Source of the DNA: Allomuricauda sp. CP2A
GTDB taxonomy: Bacteria > Bacteroidota > Bacteroidia > Flavobacteriales > Flavobacteriaceae
Assembly: GCF_001683915.1 (NCBI RefSeq)
Contig: NZ_LXTT01000130.1
Span: forward strand, 1 to 64,000
Reading direction: 5' to 3'
DNA length: 64,000 bases
The position numbers were made by a program, and so were the translations under genes. The notes under the pieces are model-generated. The model searched no databases, was not told the DNA's origin, and worked only from the letters and a program-made list of their open reading frames with translations. Of this stretch, positions 37,901 to 46,259 are shown piece after piece (position 1 is the first letter of the stretch; each line of letters opens with the position of its first letter).

Positions 37901-38640
37901 CCACTGGGAAATATATGCTGTTTAAAGGAATATTGCCCACCATGGGTTCCGTAGGTGAACATAGGATGATGGAGGGCGATAACAATGGTCTTATCCAGAT
38001 TTTTTTTGATCTCGCTTTCCAACTCCTCAAAAAAACGTTCCCGATCTTTAATCTCGCATTTATCGTTCATGGTCGGGTGCTTGTCCCAATCGGTCAGGTA
38101 CCATTCTGTGTCTATGGCCAGCACCAGGATATTGTCGCTAATCTCGATTTCTTCTATGGGGCATCCATTGTCGGGAAGAAAGACATCCTTGCTGTCCAAT
38201 GCTTTTTGGATATATTTTTCCTCCCGCTCCAGTCCCTCCAACCCGTTGCTGTACCAATCATGGTTGCCGGGGACAAAAACCGTCCGCCCTTTAAAGGATT
38301 CAACGCTGCTCAATTGGGCATTCAAGTAATGTTTTGATTGTTCGTGCCCTTCGGGATCATTCTCTTTATCGGGAAAACCGGCAGGGTAAATATTGTCTCC
38401 CAAAAAAAGGGCGGTACTGTTTGAATCGGCCTTGCTTAAAACCGATTTAAATTTCTTTAATGCTGGATTTAATTCCCCGGCGGGCGACAAACCCGCATCA
38501 CCGATCAAATAAAAGGTATGCTCAACTTCCTTGTTTTCAAAAGTATATTCATCAGTGGAAGGAACGGCATATTTTGCCTCATAGGTGGCACAGCCAGACA
38601 TCATTGCCAACAAGAGAATGAACGCGTAATGTTTCTTCAT
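34927..38640 (-). CDS. Lipoprotein fusion: metallophosphoesterase, kinase-like region, Omp85-type barrel
   Basis: The start is the ATG ending at 38640 (1237 residues), at a lipoprotein signal (LLAMMSGC, Cys17); the longer frame would run into the divergent HD-domain gene. Residues about 40-330 carry the five purple-acid-phosphatase-type motifs: GDAG, GDNIY, GNHDW, ALHHP and GHEHT. Residues about 445-700 include a Gly-rich segment (RKGGGNQSNSLRLAD), then MLLGDWDRHVDQW (near 610) and PIPRDRDQVF (near 637). These resemble the catalytic and metal loops of HipA/PI-kinase/Fam20-like kinases; this assignment is mine. The C-terminus (about 900-1237) is a beta-barrel with the Omp85 motif GGNDGLRGFRF and a final FGVGFGF. 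Predicted to sit in the outer membrane. Substrate unknown. Confidence 0.8.
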   Translation of the reverse strand: MKKHYAFILLLAMMSGCATYEAKYAVPSTDEYTFENKEVEHTFYLIGDAGLSPAGELNPALKKFKSVLSKADSNSTALFLGDNIYPAGFPDKENDPEGHEQSKHYLNAQLSSVESFKGRTVFVPGNHDWYSNGLEGLEREEKYIQKALDSKDVFLPDNGCPIEEIEISDNILVLAIDTEWYLTDWDKHPTMNDKCEIKDRERFFEELESEIKKNLDKTIVIALHHPMFTYGTHGGQYSFKQHIFPSGGGFPLPVLGTVANMLRRTAGVSVEDLSNKKYNELRKRILTLSQYSDKVIFASGHEHTLQYIVESGKPQIVSGAGAKTGATRLLNGSKFSTGEMGFAILKVYKDGSSSVGFHGIEEGRNKAMFTTEVLPPDRSTQSVSLPDDFPAYKEASVYTEEEIDKSGFHKWLWGERYRKYYATKVKVPTVRLDTLFGGLTVVRKGGGNQSNSLRLADREGREYVMRDLRKSAERYLQAMAFQDQYIIGQFEDTYTEDLLLDLYTGAHPYAAFTIAQLSDAVDIYHTNPKLYYVPKQSVLGDFNSDFGDGLYMIEEHVSDGHDDLESFGKTKKIESTYDLINKLREDEEYSIDQREYIKARLFDMLLGDWDRHVDQWRWAEFKTEDGNKIYKPIPRDRDQVFSRWGDGLIMEFGSRSVPALRIFEGFHDEIRSVKGFTSSPRTFALDMALLSETNMEMWVDEAKFLQQHINENVIDEAFMAFPEEVRDETVTLIKNTLLARKENLVETAKEYFSILNQYSVVTGTDKDDYFSINSLENGSIEVMGYRIKGGENADIFFQKVYRPEFTKEIWVYGLDDDDVFDVNAKNSQIKIRIVGGQNNDVYKIGEESKKVHVYDFKAKKNTYEEAFGGKIHRLNDYETNTYEFLKIKASNNQFLPTLGFNPDDGFRIGLTDTYTFNGFRQNPFTQQHTFNAAFYFATNGFYLGYKGEFANVIDKVNLEIHARFTSPNFTLNFFGFGNETENNDDDEPLGLDYNRVKLRTLKLAPSLVWRGHLGSKVRVGASYEDIEVEATGDRFINEFYVENGEERHQRFLGVDAEYTYSNTDNEAFPTLGMSFALEGGYKTNLQESGRSFGYIIPSLSVDHKLCSNGRLVLATKLKGHLNIGDDFEFYQAASIGGNDGLRGFRFQRFTGKTSFYQSTDLRYSFRSRKTGLLPVTPGIYGGFDYGRVWFPEEDSDKWHNSYGGGIFVNGVDVLTANFGLFNSTDGLRFAFGVGFGF

Positions 38641-38695
38641 AAGCCATGAGGTTGAATCCAAAATTTTGTACTTTGGATAATTCAAACTTGCAGTT
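38641..38695. promoter_or_regulatory. 55-bp shared divergent promoter region
   Basis: Separates the divergent starts of the phosphoesterase-barrel fusion and the HD-PycTM gene. A TACTTTG sequence on the plus strand (near 38669) is a -7-like element with one base missing. No clean TAnnTTTG is present on either strand. Confidence 0.3.
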
Positions 38696-39889
38696 ATGTC
38701 GGATATTGTTGAAAAAACTGAACGTTTTGTCACCGAACTTTTAGATAAAAAGCTTGACCCGAGGTTTTTATACCACAACTTGCGACATACCCAGCGTGTG
38801 GTTAAAAGTACTAAAGAATTGCTCAATTTCTATGACCTAAAGGAGGAGGAGAATGAAAAGTTGTTATTGACCGCTTGGCTGCATGATACGGGCTATATTG
38901 AGGACCCGCACGAGCATGAGGAGGCCAGTTGCAAAATCGCCACGGATTTTCTAATGGACAATGGTTATGAAACATCGGATATCAAGGAAGTCTGTGATCT
39001 GATCTTGGCCACCAAAAAACGATACGAGCCTAAAAATTTGTTGGAAGAAATCATCAGGGATGCGGATATGTCCCACTTTGCCAAAAAGAGTTATTGGGAA
39101 ACCACGGATTTTTTAAAGAAAGAATTGAAAGAGTTGGGCATTGCCAACTATTCAGGTAAAGAATGGAGGGAAAAAAATATTAAAATGTTCCGAAATGAAC
39201 ACACGTTCTACACCGACTATGCCAAAGAAAATTGGCAGGAAGGAAAGGAACGCAATCTCAAACAATTGCTCAAGGAGAAAAAAACGGAAAAGAACATCGC
39301 CAAAAAAGAAGCGCTTAAGGCCAAGTACAAAGAAGAAAGCCCAGATAGAAGTGTGCAGACCCTCTATAGGGTAACCCTAAAAAACCACTTAAAGCTTAGT
39401 GATATTGCCGATACCAAGGCCAACATTTTGTTATCTGTAAATGCCATTATCATTTCCTTGGTGCTGGCCAATTTGCTCACCAAGCTGGACAACCCTTCCA
39501 ACACCTACTTGATTTATCCGACCATGATCCTTATCCTTTTTAGTATAGTTTCCATGGTATTGTCTGTTTTGGCCACTAGGCCCAATGTTACCAGCGGAAA
39601 GTTCACCAAGGAAGATGTAGAGCAGAAAAGGGTCAACCTGTTGTTCTTTGGTAATTTCCACAAAATGGAGTTGGATGAGTATGAGTGGGCCTTAAAGGAG
39701 TTGGTAAAGGATAAGGATTACGTGTACTCCTCACTTACCAAAGATTTGTACTACTTGGGACTGGTATTGAACAAAAAGTACCGGATATTACGGCTTACCT
39801 ATAACATTTTTATGATAGGAATGATTATCTCCGTTCTTTCTTTTGGTATAGCTTTCCGGTTTTTTGGACCCGATAGATTGATTTTTTAG
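38696..39889 (+). CDS. HD-domain protein fused to Pycsar effector-type (PycTM) membrane domain
   Basis: The 397-residue protein has an N-terminal HD phosphohydrolase domain (about 1-170) with metal ligands in order: HNLRHTQRV, WLHDTGYIEDPHEHEEAS and IRDADMSHF. A charged linker (about 175-220, many Lys/Glu) leads to a C-terminal domain (about 225-397) beginning LYRVTLKNHLKLSDIADTKA, with membrane segments near 245-265, 273-293 and 365-388. That domain matches the PycTM/DUF5706 family, the membrane effector of pyrimidine-cyclase (Pycsar) antiphage systems. No uridylate or cytidylate cyclase is adjacent, and HD-fused forms are widespread in Bacteroidota, so a housekeeping nucleotide-signalling role is equally possible. 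Confidence 0.82.
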   Translation: MSDIVEKTERFVTELLDKKLDPRFLYHNLRHTQRVVKSTKELLNFYDLKEEENEKLLLTAWLHDTGYIEDPHEHEEASCKIATDFLMDNGYETSDIKEVCDLILATKKRYEPKNLLEEIIRDADMSHFAKKSYWETTDFLKKELKELGIANYSGKEWREKNIKMFRNEHTFYTDYAKENWQEGKERNLKQLLKEKKTEKNIAKKEALKAKYKEESPDRSVQTLYRVTLKNHLKLSDIADTKANILLSVNAIIISLVLANLLTKLDNPSNTYLIYPTMILILFSIVSMVLSVLATRPNVTSGKFTKEDVEQKRVNLLFFGNFHKMELDEYEWALKELVKDKDYVYSSLTKDLYYLGLVLNKKYRILRLTYNIFMIGMIISVLSFGIAFRFFGPDRLIF

Positions 39890-39890
39890 A

Positions 39891-42260
39891 CTAGGATTTT
39901 AGCTCCTCCATTAAATCATCATAGGTGTAGGTCTGCTCAGATTTTTTGTCCTTTTTGTACAAAATCTCAGCTCTAATGGCCTTAAGGCCCGTTACCCCCT
40001 GAAGACCTTCCAACTCCACAATTTCAATGTTGTCCGTAAAGTAACCTTTGTTTTTTAGGAAGCGTATATAGCGCATATATTCCCGCTCATCTTTTCGTTG
40101 GGAATAGACAATGGACAACTTGCCTTTTTGGGTCAACCGTTCATTGGTTCCTTTGATGTAGGATTTGTCGATACGTTTTTTGATCACCTCATACCGTGCA
40201 TTGTAGGTACCATCCACATCAAACCGCTTTTCATCCATCCGAAAACGAATGGACAACGAGGTGCTATAGACCAAAATAAGCGAAGCCACATCCAGATGTA
40301 CGGGCAAATGGGGCTTAAGTGCGTAATACTTGTTTTCCATGTCGCACATCACCTGAAGCTGCCATAGCCTGAGATTGCTCAGGTAAAGTTCATTGAACTT
40401 TCTGTCCCTGGCAATGGAACTGCCAATGTACATGTTGTGCTCAACGCCATCGGTTTTGTAACGTTCAAAATAATGCGGGAACATTTCTTGGGCGGCCAAT
40501 TGTTTCTTGTCCAAAAGGGCGGCCAATTGCATGTTGGATTCCATCACACTATCATCATAATTTCTACGGTGATCGTAATAGGATTCCGTGGTCTCATCTA
40601 TTTTGGACTCATAGACCTTGATAAGGGCCTTAAGTTCACTATCCTCTTTTTTCAAATGCTTGAAAACAGGGTTGATCTCTTCCTTCACAAAATCGAATAC
40701 GGCCTGTTCGGTATGGGTATAAAGTGCTTCTTTCACCTCATCGAGATAGGTGTTCACCCTGAACATCAACTCCTCATAAATGGGCAATCTGTATTTCTCA
40801 ATGGCCCTTTCCAAGACATCATTGATTTCAGAAAGCTGAATCATTAGATCCCGTTGAATGGAAAGGTTTCGTTCCTTGGAAGAATCCTTAATATCTATTT
40901 GCCCATAGAGCGGATATACGTCCTTGAACACAATTTCCCTGAACACAGGTTGGTTTCCGGATAATTCATCGGCCATAAAACGTTTGGCCTCTTCCTGAAA
41001 TTTCCAATACACCGAAGGATGCACAGTGGTACACTCGTGTTGGATAATGGCGTCCACCAAATTTTCTTCTTCCTCAATGGACCGAAGTACGGATGATATA
41101 ATGTACGGCATAACATCATCCAACTTATTGGCATTTACGCTGTTCAACTCGTTAACGGTGTCCGAAACCAGTTCCAAAACCCCCAAAAGCTCCCCATTGC
41201 TGGAAATAGGGGCCAATATGGCACTCCGTATTCCCTGGTCATAAAGGTTCTTATAGGGTTGGGCCTTTTCCTTCTTATAGTATTTTTCCACATTGGAGAT
41301 GGCAAAATACTTGCTCTCCCTGAAAAGTTTTCCATGGGAATAATCACAGAGCATCACATCACAGGATTCTGTTTCCTTTCCATTGAGGATATAACTTTCC
41401 ATGCCTCTTCCATAAATTTTGAAAAAGCTGTTGGCATTGGAATCGTAACCTGCAAAACCCACGTTGATTTTCTTAAGCTTAAAAAGCGACCTGAACGTAT
41501 CCTGAAAACTGTCCATATAGTTTTCGCTTTCGCTCTTCTTTTTTCCAATAAGGGTGGACTTTATCTCAGAAATGGAATGCTCGGTAGTAACATCGAACAT
41601 ATTGGAAATGACAAAGCCTTTGGCGATAAAACTATTGGGCGGTATTTTTTCCTTCCAAAGTGCCAAATTTTCAAAATTATCCAAGAGCTCGTCCACATCT
41701 TCCTGGGTCAACTCCTTGGATTTTTCCGTTGGAAGAATTTCCATAAAATCCGCATTGTACAATATGCGATAATGGTGCATTACCCCATTGGCATCAGGAA
41801 TATCGTAGAAAATGGGTCTTTTAAAATCCAAATTAAACCCATAATAAAAGTTCAGGATCACCGTACATTTCATGATGTAGCTGAGATCTTCGGGTATATT
41901 CTGGATTTGCAGCTCAAAGCCTTCACCAGCATCTTTCAATATTTTTTGAAAGCGTTCAGAGGAATTGAACACCATGCTTTCAAACGCTGTTGAGGCTGTT
42001 TTTATCTCGTTCTTGGTTAAGGCCGGGGCAAAGGTCTCCTTCAGGATGATACTGATGACATCCTTGTGCTTCTCCAACAAACCAAGGTCACTGAAACCAT
42101 CTCGTAGCTCAGGATAGGGTGCTTGGGAATCCAAGACATACCTTGCCCAGTCGGCATAGTGCTTGTCCTTGCTCCCCAGTTGCTGTTCATAATGTTCCAA
42201 TAGCTTGTTGAAACTTACCAACTGAACCATTGGGCTTACCGCATCACAGTTCTGTTCCAT
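39891..42260 (-). CDS. GAF-domain protein without recognised output domain
   Basis: Large soluble protein of 789 residues with no signal peptide or membrane segment. A GAF-like sensor domain spans about 265-400 and includes FAISNVEKYYKKEKAQPYKN and the typical strand pair SAILAPISSNGELLGVLELVSD. The flanking N-terminal (1-260) and C-terminal (400-789) parts are mainly helical and charged, and I find no kinase, cyclase, GGDEF or DNA-binding motif. Homologues are usually annotated only as GAF domain-containing. The stop is 1 bp from that of the HD-PycTM gene. A one-mismatch -7 box (TAACTTTA, minus strand, 42287-42294) lies 26 bp upstream. Confidence 0.75.
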   Translation of the reverse strand: MEQNCDAVSPMVQLVSFNKLLEHYEQQLGSKDKHYADWARYVLDSQAPYPELRDGFSDLGLLEKHKDVISIILKETFAPALTKNEIKTASTAFESMVFNSSERFQKILKDAGEGFELQIQNIPEDLSYIMKCTVILNFYYGFNLDFKRPIFYDIPDANGVMHHYRILYNADFMEILPTEKSKELTQEDVDELLDNFENLALWKEKIPPNSFIAKGFVISNMFDVTTEHSISEIKSTLIGKKKSESENYMDSFQDTFRSLFKLKKINVGFAGYDSNANSFFKIYGRGMESYILNGKETESCDVMLCDYSHGKLFRESKYFAISNVEKYYKKEKAQPYKNLYDQGIRSAILAPISSNGELLGVLELVSDTVNELNSVNANKLDDVMPYIISSVLRSIEEEENLVDAIIQHECTTVHPSVYWKFQEEAKRFMADELSGNQPVFREIVFKDVYPLYGQIDIKDSSKERNLSIQRDLMIQLSEINDVLERAIEKYRLPIYEELMFRVNTYLDEVKEALYTHTEQAVFDFVKEEINPVFKHLKKEDSELKALIKVYESKIDETTESYYDHRRNYDDSVMESNMQLAALLDKKQLAAQEMFPHYFERYKTDGVEHNMYIGSSIARDRKFNELYLSNLRLWQLQVMCDMENKYYALKPHLPVHLDVASLILVYSTSLSIRFRMDEKRFDVDGTYNARYEVIKKRIDKSYIKGTNERLTQKGKLSIVYSQRKDEREYMRYIRFLKNKGYFTDNIEIVELEGLQGVTGLKAIRAEILYKKDKKSEQTYTYDDLMEELKS

Positions 42261-42377
42261 ACCAATATTGGTCGTAGATTAGCATGTAAAGTTACAAAAA
42301 GAAAGGATGTCCGTCTTATAATGGTAATCTTTATAGATTAATCGCCATTTTTAAGGATATTTAGTGAAATTTATGCC

Positions 42378-43274
42378 ATGTCCTCCAATTTTAGGTTAGA
42401 TCGGGCCTACAAGAATGCCAAGACCATTCCTTTTGACGATGATTCCAAATTCATCTTTTTTAGTGATTGTCATCGGGGGGACAACAGCTTTGCCGATGAC
42501 TTTGCCAACAACCGAAATATTTATTTTCATGCCCTGAATTATTACTACCGCCAGGGTTTCCAGTATTGCGAACTTGGTGATGGGGATGAGCTATGGGAAA
42601 ACATCAGTTTTGATGAAATTTTTGAAGCCCATAAAAATGTATACCAATTGCTGCGCCAATTTCATTTGGAAAGGCGATTGCATATGCTCTGGGGCAATCA
42701 TGATATGGTGTACAAGGACAAAACTTATGTGGACAAGCACCTCTCCAGCTATTTTGAGCCCATTGATGGTTCCGACAAGGAACTTTTTGAGGACATCACC
42801 TATCATGAAGCCATCGTTTTAAAGCATACGGAAACTGGGCAAGAACTTTTTTGCACCCACGGGCACCAAGCGGATTGGTGGAACTATGTGTGCTGGCGCA
42901 TTGGTCGATTTCTGGTTCGGGTTTTATGGAAACCCCTGCAAGTAGTGGGTATAGCCGACCCCACCAGTCCCGCCAAAAATTACAAGGAACTTATCCGAAT
43001 AGAAAAACGGATAAAGCGATGGATCTTAAAGAACAAGCTTCTCATCACCATTGCCGGGCATACCCACAGACCCCGATTTCCCGAACCGGGACAAATTCCC
43101 TTTTTTAATGATGGAAGCTGTGTACACCCCAGAAGCATTACCGGTATTGAAATTGAAGATGGAAAAATCGCATTGATCAAATGGCATATCGCCACAAAGG
43201 CAGATGGCACATTGCAAATTGTACGAGTGTTGCTGGAGGGTCCTGAAAAATTGGTGGATTATAGGGAACCATAA
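42378..43274 (+). CDS. Calcineurin-like metallophosphoesterase (LpxH-like)
   Basis: Cytoplasmic dimetal phosphoesterase, 298 residues, no signal peptide. Motifs in order: FFSDCHRGDN (about 27-36, D-x-H), LGDGDELWE (near 65, GD-x2-D), LWGNHDM (near 104), CTHGHQADWW (near 157) and IAGHTHRPRFP (near 228). The arrangement resembles LpxH, the UDP-2,3-diacylglucosamine hydrolase of lipid A synthesis, but the sequence is longer and other members act on other phosphoesters, so LpxH is not assigned. It is divergent from the GAF-domain gene with a 117-bp gap. Confidence 0.85.
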   Translation: MSSNFRLDRAYKNAKTIPFDDDSKFIFFSDCHRGDNSFADDFANNRNIYFHALNYYYRQGFQYCELGDGDELWENISFDEIFEAHKNVYQLLRQFHLERRLHMLWGNHDMVYKDKTYVDKHLSSYFEPIDGSDKELFEDITYHEAIVLKHTETGQELFCTHGHQADWWNYVCWRIGRFLVRVLWKPLQVVGIADPTSPAKNYKELIRIEKRIKRWILKNKLLITIAGHTHRPRFPEPGQIPFFNDGSCVHPRSITGIEIEDGKIALIKWHIATKADGTLQIVRVLLEGPEKLVDYREP

Positions 43275-43399
43275 ATCACCTTCCTTTGTTTGGATTGAAA
43301 ACAAAAAGGAATGGTTGCAGCTTAACGATTTAACGCCGTTTTATCACATTCATGGCAAGGTATTTGCTAACTTTATAGTTACGAATCGACCAAGTTGCT

Positions 43400-44044
43400 A
43401 TGAAAAAGCTTGTTTTCCTTCTTATGGGTTTTGGGTTGGGAATCGTTTCCCTACAAGCACAATCCTCCGACCTGCCCACCACCCGTCCCCTACAGATTGG
43501 CGACAACAACAATTTGGATGTCAAGGCCAGCAACCAAGGCACATCGCTCCGTATGCCTTCCGTACTCGATGAGAATTTAACCTCCGAAAATGAAAAGCCA
43601 GGCGTTCAAATGCTTCCCGATAGGGAACTGCTTCAGGCGGGATACGATTTGGTAATAGACCCCAAGGTGGGCGAAAAAGAGAAAAAGGGTTCCAACGAGC
43701 ATTTTGGCGACCAATATTTGGGCGATTTAAAGACCACAGCAAAATTTGTCGGGATTGTGTGCCGTGATCATGAGTACGTTGATGGCGACAGAATAAAAAT
43801 ATACCTCAACGGTGAAGTAGTTGAGTACAATTTACTACTCTCAGGTTCCTTTAGAGGGGTTAATCTGGATTTGGCACAAGGATTCAACCGGATTGAATTT
43901 GAGGCTCTCAACCAAGGGTCATCCGGTCCCAATACTGCCCAAGTTGTGGTAGCAGATGAAAAAGGGCAAGTAATCCATAACAATCGCTGGAATCTTTCCA
44001 CAGGCTCAAAAGCAAGCCTGATCATTATTAAGGAAGAGGAATAA
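43400..44044 (+). CDS. Secreted protein of unknown function
   Basis: The 214-residue precursor has a clear signal peptide (FLLMGFGLGIVSLQAQ, cleaved near residue 21). The mature part is rich in Asn, Asp and Gly, with no cysteine-rich or catalytic pattern I recognise except a single Cys near 117. The second half (about 110-214) looks like a beta-sandwich: IKIYLNGEVVEYNLLLSG, LAQGFNRIEFEALNQGS, AQVVVADEKGQVI. Similar small exported proteins occur in Flavobacteriaceae. A one-mismatch -7 box (TAACTTTA, 43368-43375) is 24 bp upstream. It abuts the acylase gene tail to tail with no spacer. Confidence 0.75.
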   Translation: MKKLVFLLMGFGLGIVSLQAQSSDLPTTRPLQIGDNNNLDVKASNQGTSLRMPSVLDENLTSENEKPGVQMLPDRELLQAGYDLVIDPKVGEKEKKGSNEHFGDQYLGDLKTTAKFVGIVCRDHEYVDGDRIKIYLNGEVVEYNLLLSGSFRGVNLDLAQGFNRIEFEALNQGSSGPNTAQVVVADEKGQVIHNNRWNLSTGSKASLIIIKEEE

Positions 44045-46207
44045 TCAATCGCCTGGTTTGTAGGTCCACGCTGCTCTTTTCAAAACATCTTCCCTGTAAT
44101 ACGCTGCATCCTTAAATTGCTTATCGGCATAACGTTGTGCCTGATCATTAAAATGGGGCGAATCTGGGTCACCACTCTGCCCCCCGGCCAATATGGTCTT
44201 CGCTTTTACTTTGTCCCCAAATTCCACCGCCGCTACAAAACTGTTGCCCCGGGTTCCATAGATTTTCTTGGTGCCATTATCGTAACGGGCACCGTATGCG
44301 GCCAAAGCGCCCCATCGCCCACTGGCAAAACCAATGGGGATACTCGGCTTGGCATCATCAAAAGCCTGACGAATATCGCTGTTTAATCGCTGGTAGCGAT
44401 TGACCTCTCCCCATGGCATTTGCCAAGTGCCAAAATCACTTTCCAATTGGGCGATGGTTTCTTGGAACACTTGCAGTTTTCTGGAATTGGGCCAATCACT
44501 CCCCCAATAATTTACCCATTGCATGGGATACATTCCTTCCGGTCTTTCCGCATTTGCATAGCAATGGGTCCCGTAATAATGCGCCAAGGTCATGGCAATT
44601 GATTCTTTGGATGTGGTAAAATCCCATTCCCGGAGCACTTCTATTGGTTCTTTCAATTCTGGAATGGGCTGGTCATCATACGCCTGAACCAAACCGGGAA
44701 TCAAAGCTTTAAACGCTGGCAAATAGGGATCATGGGCCATCTCAATAAGACTGTCCAAGGTGTAACCGCTTCGCCCTGTCAACAAATCAATGACATGGAT
44801 GCCCCTAAAATTTTCTTGGTCGCGTGACATGTAGTTTGGATAGTCTTCACGCTTTGGACTGAATCCCAAGGCTGATGTATACGGGGTTGAATTGCAATTC
44901 TGAATCCATCCATTTTCTGGGTTCAGTACCAAAATATTCTCATCAACGGTGTGCAAGCCTTGCCAATCGGTTTTGGGATTGCTGCCATCAACAGGTTCGG
45001 TGTAATCAAAAATGGTATCACGCTTCGGAACAAAATTGCCGTGGAAATAGGCAATATTGCCCTCAGCATCAGCATAAACCGTGTTATTGGAAGAATTGGT
45101 TCGGATGTCCATCATCTCCCTAAAACCGTCATAACCGTCCTGCTTGGTACGGATGTAGGACTGCTCCAATGCCTTCACGGGCTCCCACATCATGGCAGAA
45201 GCCGTCCACTGACCGTCCGCCAAATGGGTGATGGGGCCATGGTGGGTACGGTACATCGGGAACGTTTTCTCTTTCAGGCTTTCGCCATCTTTATATTTTA
45301 TGGTTACGGAGCTGGAATCCACAGCTCGCAATTCTTCCCCATAGTGATAAAACAACTTCCCATCATTCTTAACGATGGTTTCCTTGAATTCATCCATCAC
45401 ATCGGTATAGGTCGATGTATGCATCCAACCCGTTTTCTCATTGAAGCCCTGATATACAAAAAACTGGCCCCAGGTCACCGCGCCGTAGGCGTTCAACCCT
45501 TCTTCACTGACCACATGCACCTCACCCCGAAAGTAAAACGACGTATGCGGGTTGATCAATAGCATGGCATTTCCCGATTGGGTCAAGTTTCCTGAAATGG
45601 CAATGCCGTTGGAACCTTGGGGTTCTGCCATCTCCGTTTCTTTTTCGAGTTGAAGTTCCTTCATATCTGGAAGTTCCATGCCGCTCTCATAAAATGCCTT
45701 GATTTTTTCTGTGGAGATACGCTCAATATCGCCCCCAATGGATCCCTCGCTGAAATACATCGGCATCCAAGGCTCAAAATGGGTCAGTAGTTTGGGTTTT
45801 ACCTCTGGATGGGTGTGGAGATAATAATTGATGCCATCGGCAAAGGCATTGCAAAGCTCCTTTAACCACTCCGGACTTTTCTCGTAATTGGCCTTGGCCT
45901 CTTCTTCCGTCATGAACAGTTTGGCACGGAGGTCACTGTACAATGCTTCCTCTCCTTCAACTTCGGCCAAACGGCCTGTGGCCCAAATGTAATTTTGCTC
46001 CACGCGGTTAAAATCATCCTCACATTGGGCATACAACAATCCAAACACGGCATCGGCATCAGTCTTTCCGTAGATGTGCGGCACCCCAAAATCATCTCGA
46101 ATAATAGTGATGTTTTCAGCTTGTGCCTTCCATTTTTCAACTTCGGTCTGAGGTTTTTCCGCACAAGAAAGGAACAGTAAAAGTGCAGCTAGGATTGGAA
46201 TTCTCAT
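44045..46207 (-). CDS. Penicillin/acyl-homoserine-lactone acylase-family lipoprotein
   Basis: Exported Ntn-hydrolase that cleaves an amide bond, possibly in acyl-homoserine lactones or related amides. I start it at the ATG ending 46207 (720 residues), where a lipoprotein signal begins (LLFLSC, Cys15); a 48-codon upstream extension overlaps the neighbouring gene and is Gly/Pro/Ala-rich without signal features. Family blocks are IIRDDFGVPHIYGKTDADAV at the N-terminus and the self-processing site QGSNGIAISG near 195-205, where Ser becomes the N-terminal nucleophile of the beta chain. Later blocks GDPDSPHFNDQAQRY and SFVAAVEFGDKVKA are also typical. Substrate not decided. Confidence 0.88.
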   Translation of the reverse strand: MRIPILAALLLFLSCAEKPQTEVEKWKAQAENITIIRDDFGVPHIYGKTDADAVFGLLYAQCEDDFNRVEQNYIWATGRLAEVEGEEALYSDLRAKLFMTEEEAKANYEKSPEWLKELCNAFADGINYYLHTHPEVKPKLLTHFEPWMPMYFSEGSIGGDIERISTEKIKAFYESGMELPDMKELQLEKETEMAEPQGSNGIAISGNLTQSGNAMLLINPHTSFYFRGEVHVVSEEGLNAYGAVTWGQFFVYQGFNEKTGWMHTSTYTDVMDEFKETIVKNDGKLFYHYGEELRAVDSSSVTIKYKDGESLKEKTFPMYRTHHGPITHLADGQWTASAMMWEPVKALEQSYIRTKQDGYDGFREMMDIRTNSSNNTVYADAEGNIAYFHGNFVPKRDTIFDYTEPVDGSNPKTDWQGLHTVDENILVLNPENGWIQNCNSTPYTSALGFSPKREDYPNYMSRDQENFRGIHVIDLLTGRSGYTLDSLIEMAHDPYLPAFKALIPGLVQAYDDQPIPELKEPIEVLREWDFTTSKESIAMTLAHYYGTHCYANAERPEGMYPMQWVNYWGSDWPNSRKLQVFQETIAQLESDFGTWQMPWGEVNRYQRLNSDIRQAFDDAKPSIPIGFASGRWGALAAYGARYDNGTKKIYGTRGNSFVAAVEFGDKVKAKTILAGGQSGDPDSPHFNDQAQRYADKQFKDAAYYREDVLKRAAWTYKPGD

Positions 46208-46259
46208 CTGGGGATTTGTTTTAGTTAGCTTTTGTGAAAATACGGGAAATCCAAAACAA

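Noticed and set aside
38641-38826. 62-codon N-terminal extension of the phosphatase-barrel fusion
   Set aside because: It would overlap the HD-PycTM coding start, precedes a perfect lipoprotein signal at the internal ATG, and has no conserved features.
41259-41993. 244-codon plus-strand open frame opposite the GAF-domain gene
   Set aside because: It lies wholly inside a 789-codon gene with a recognisable GAF domain; the translation has no family pattern and no promoter or start context.
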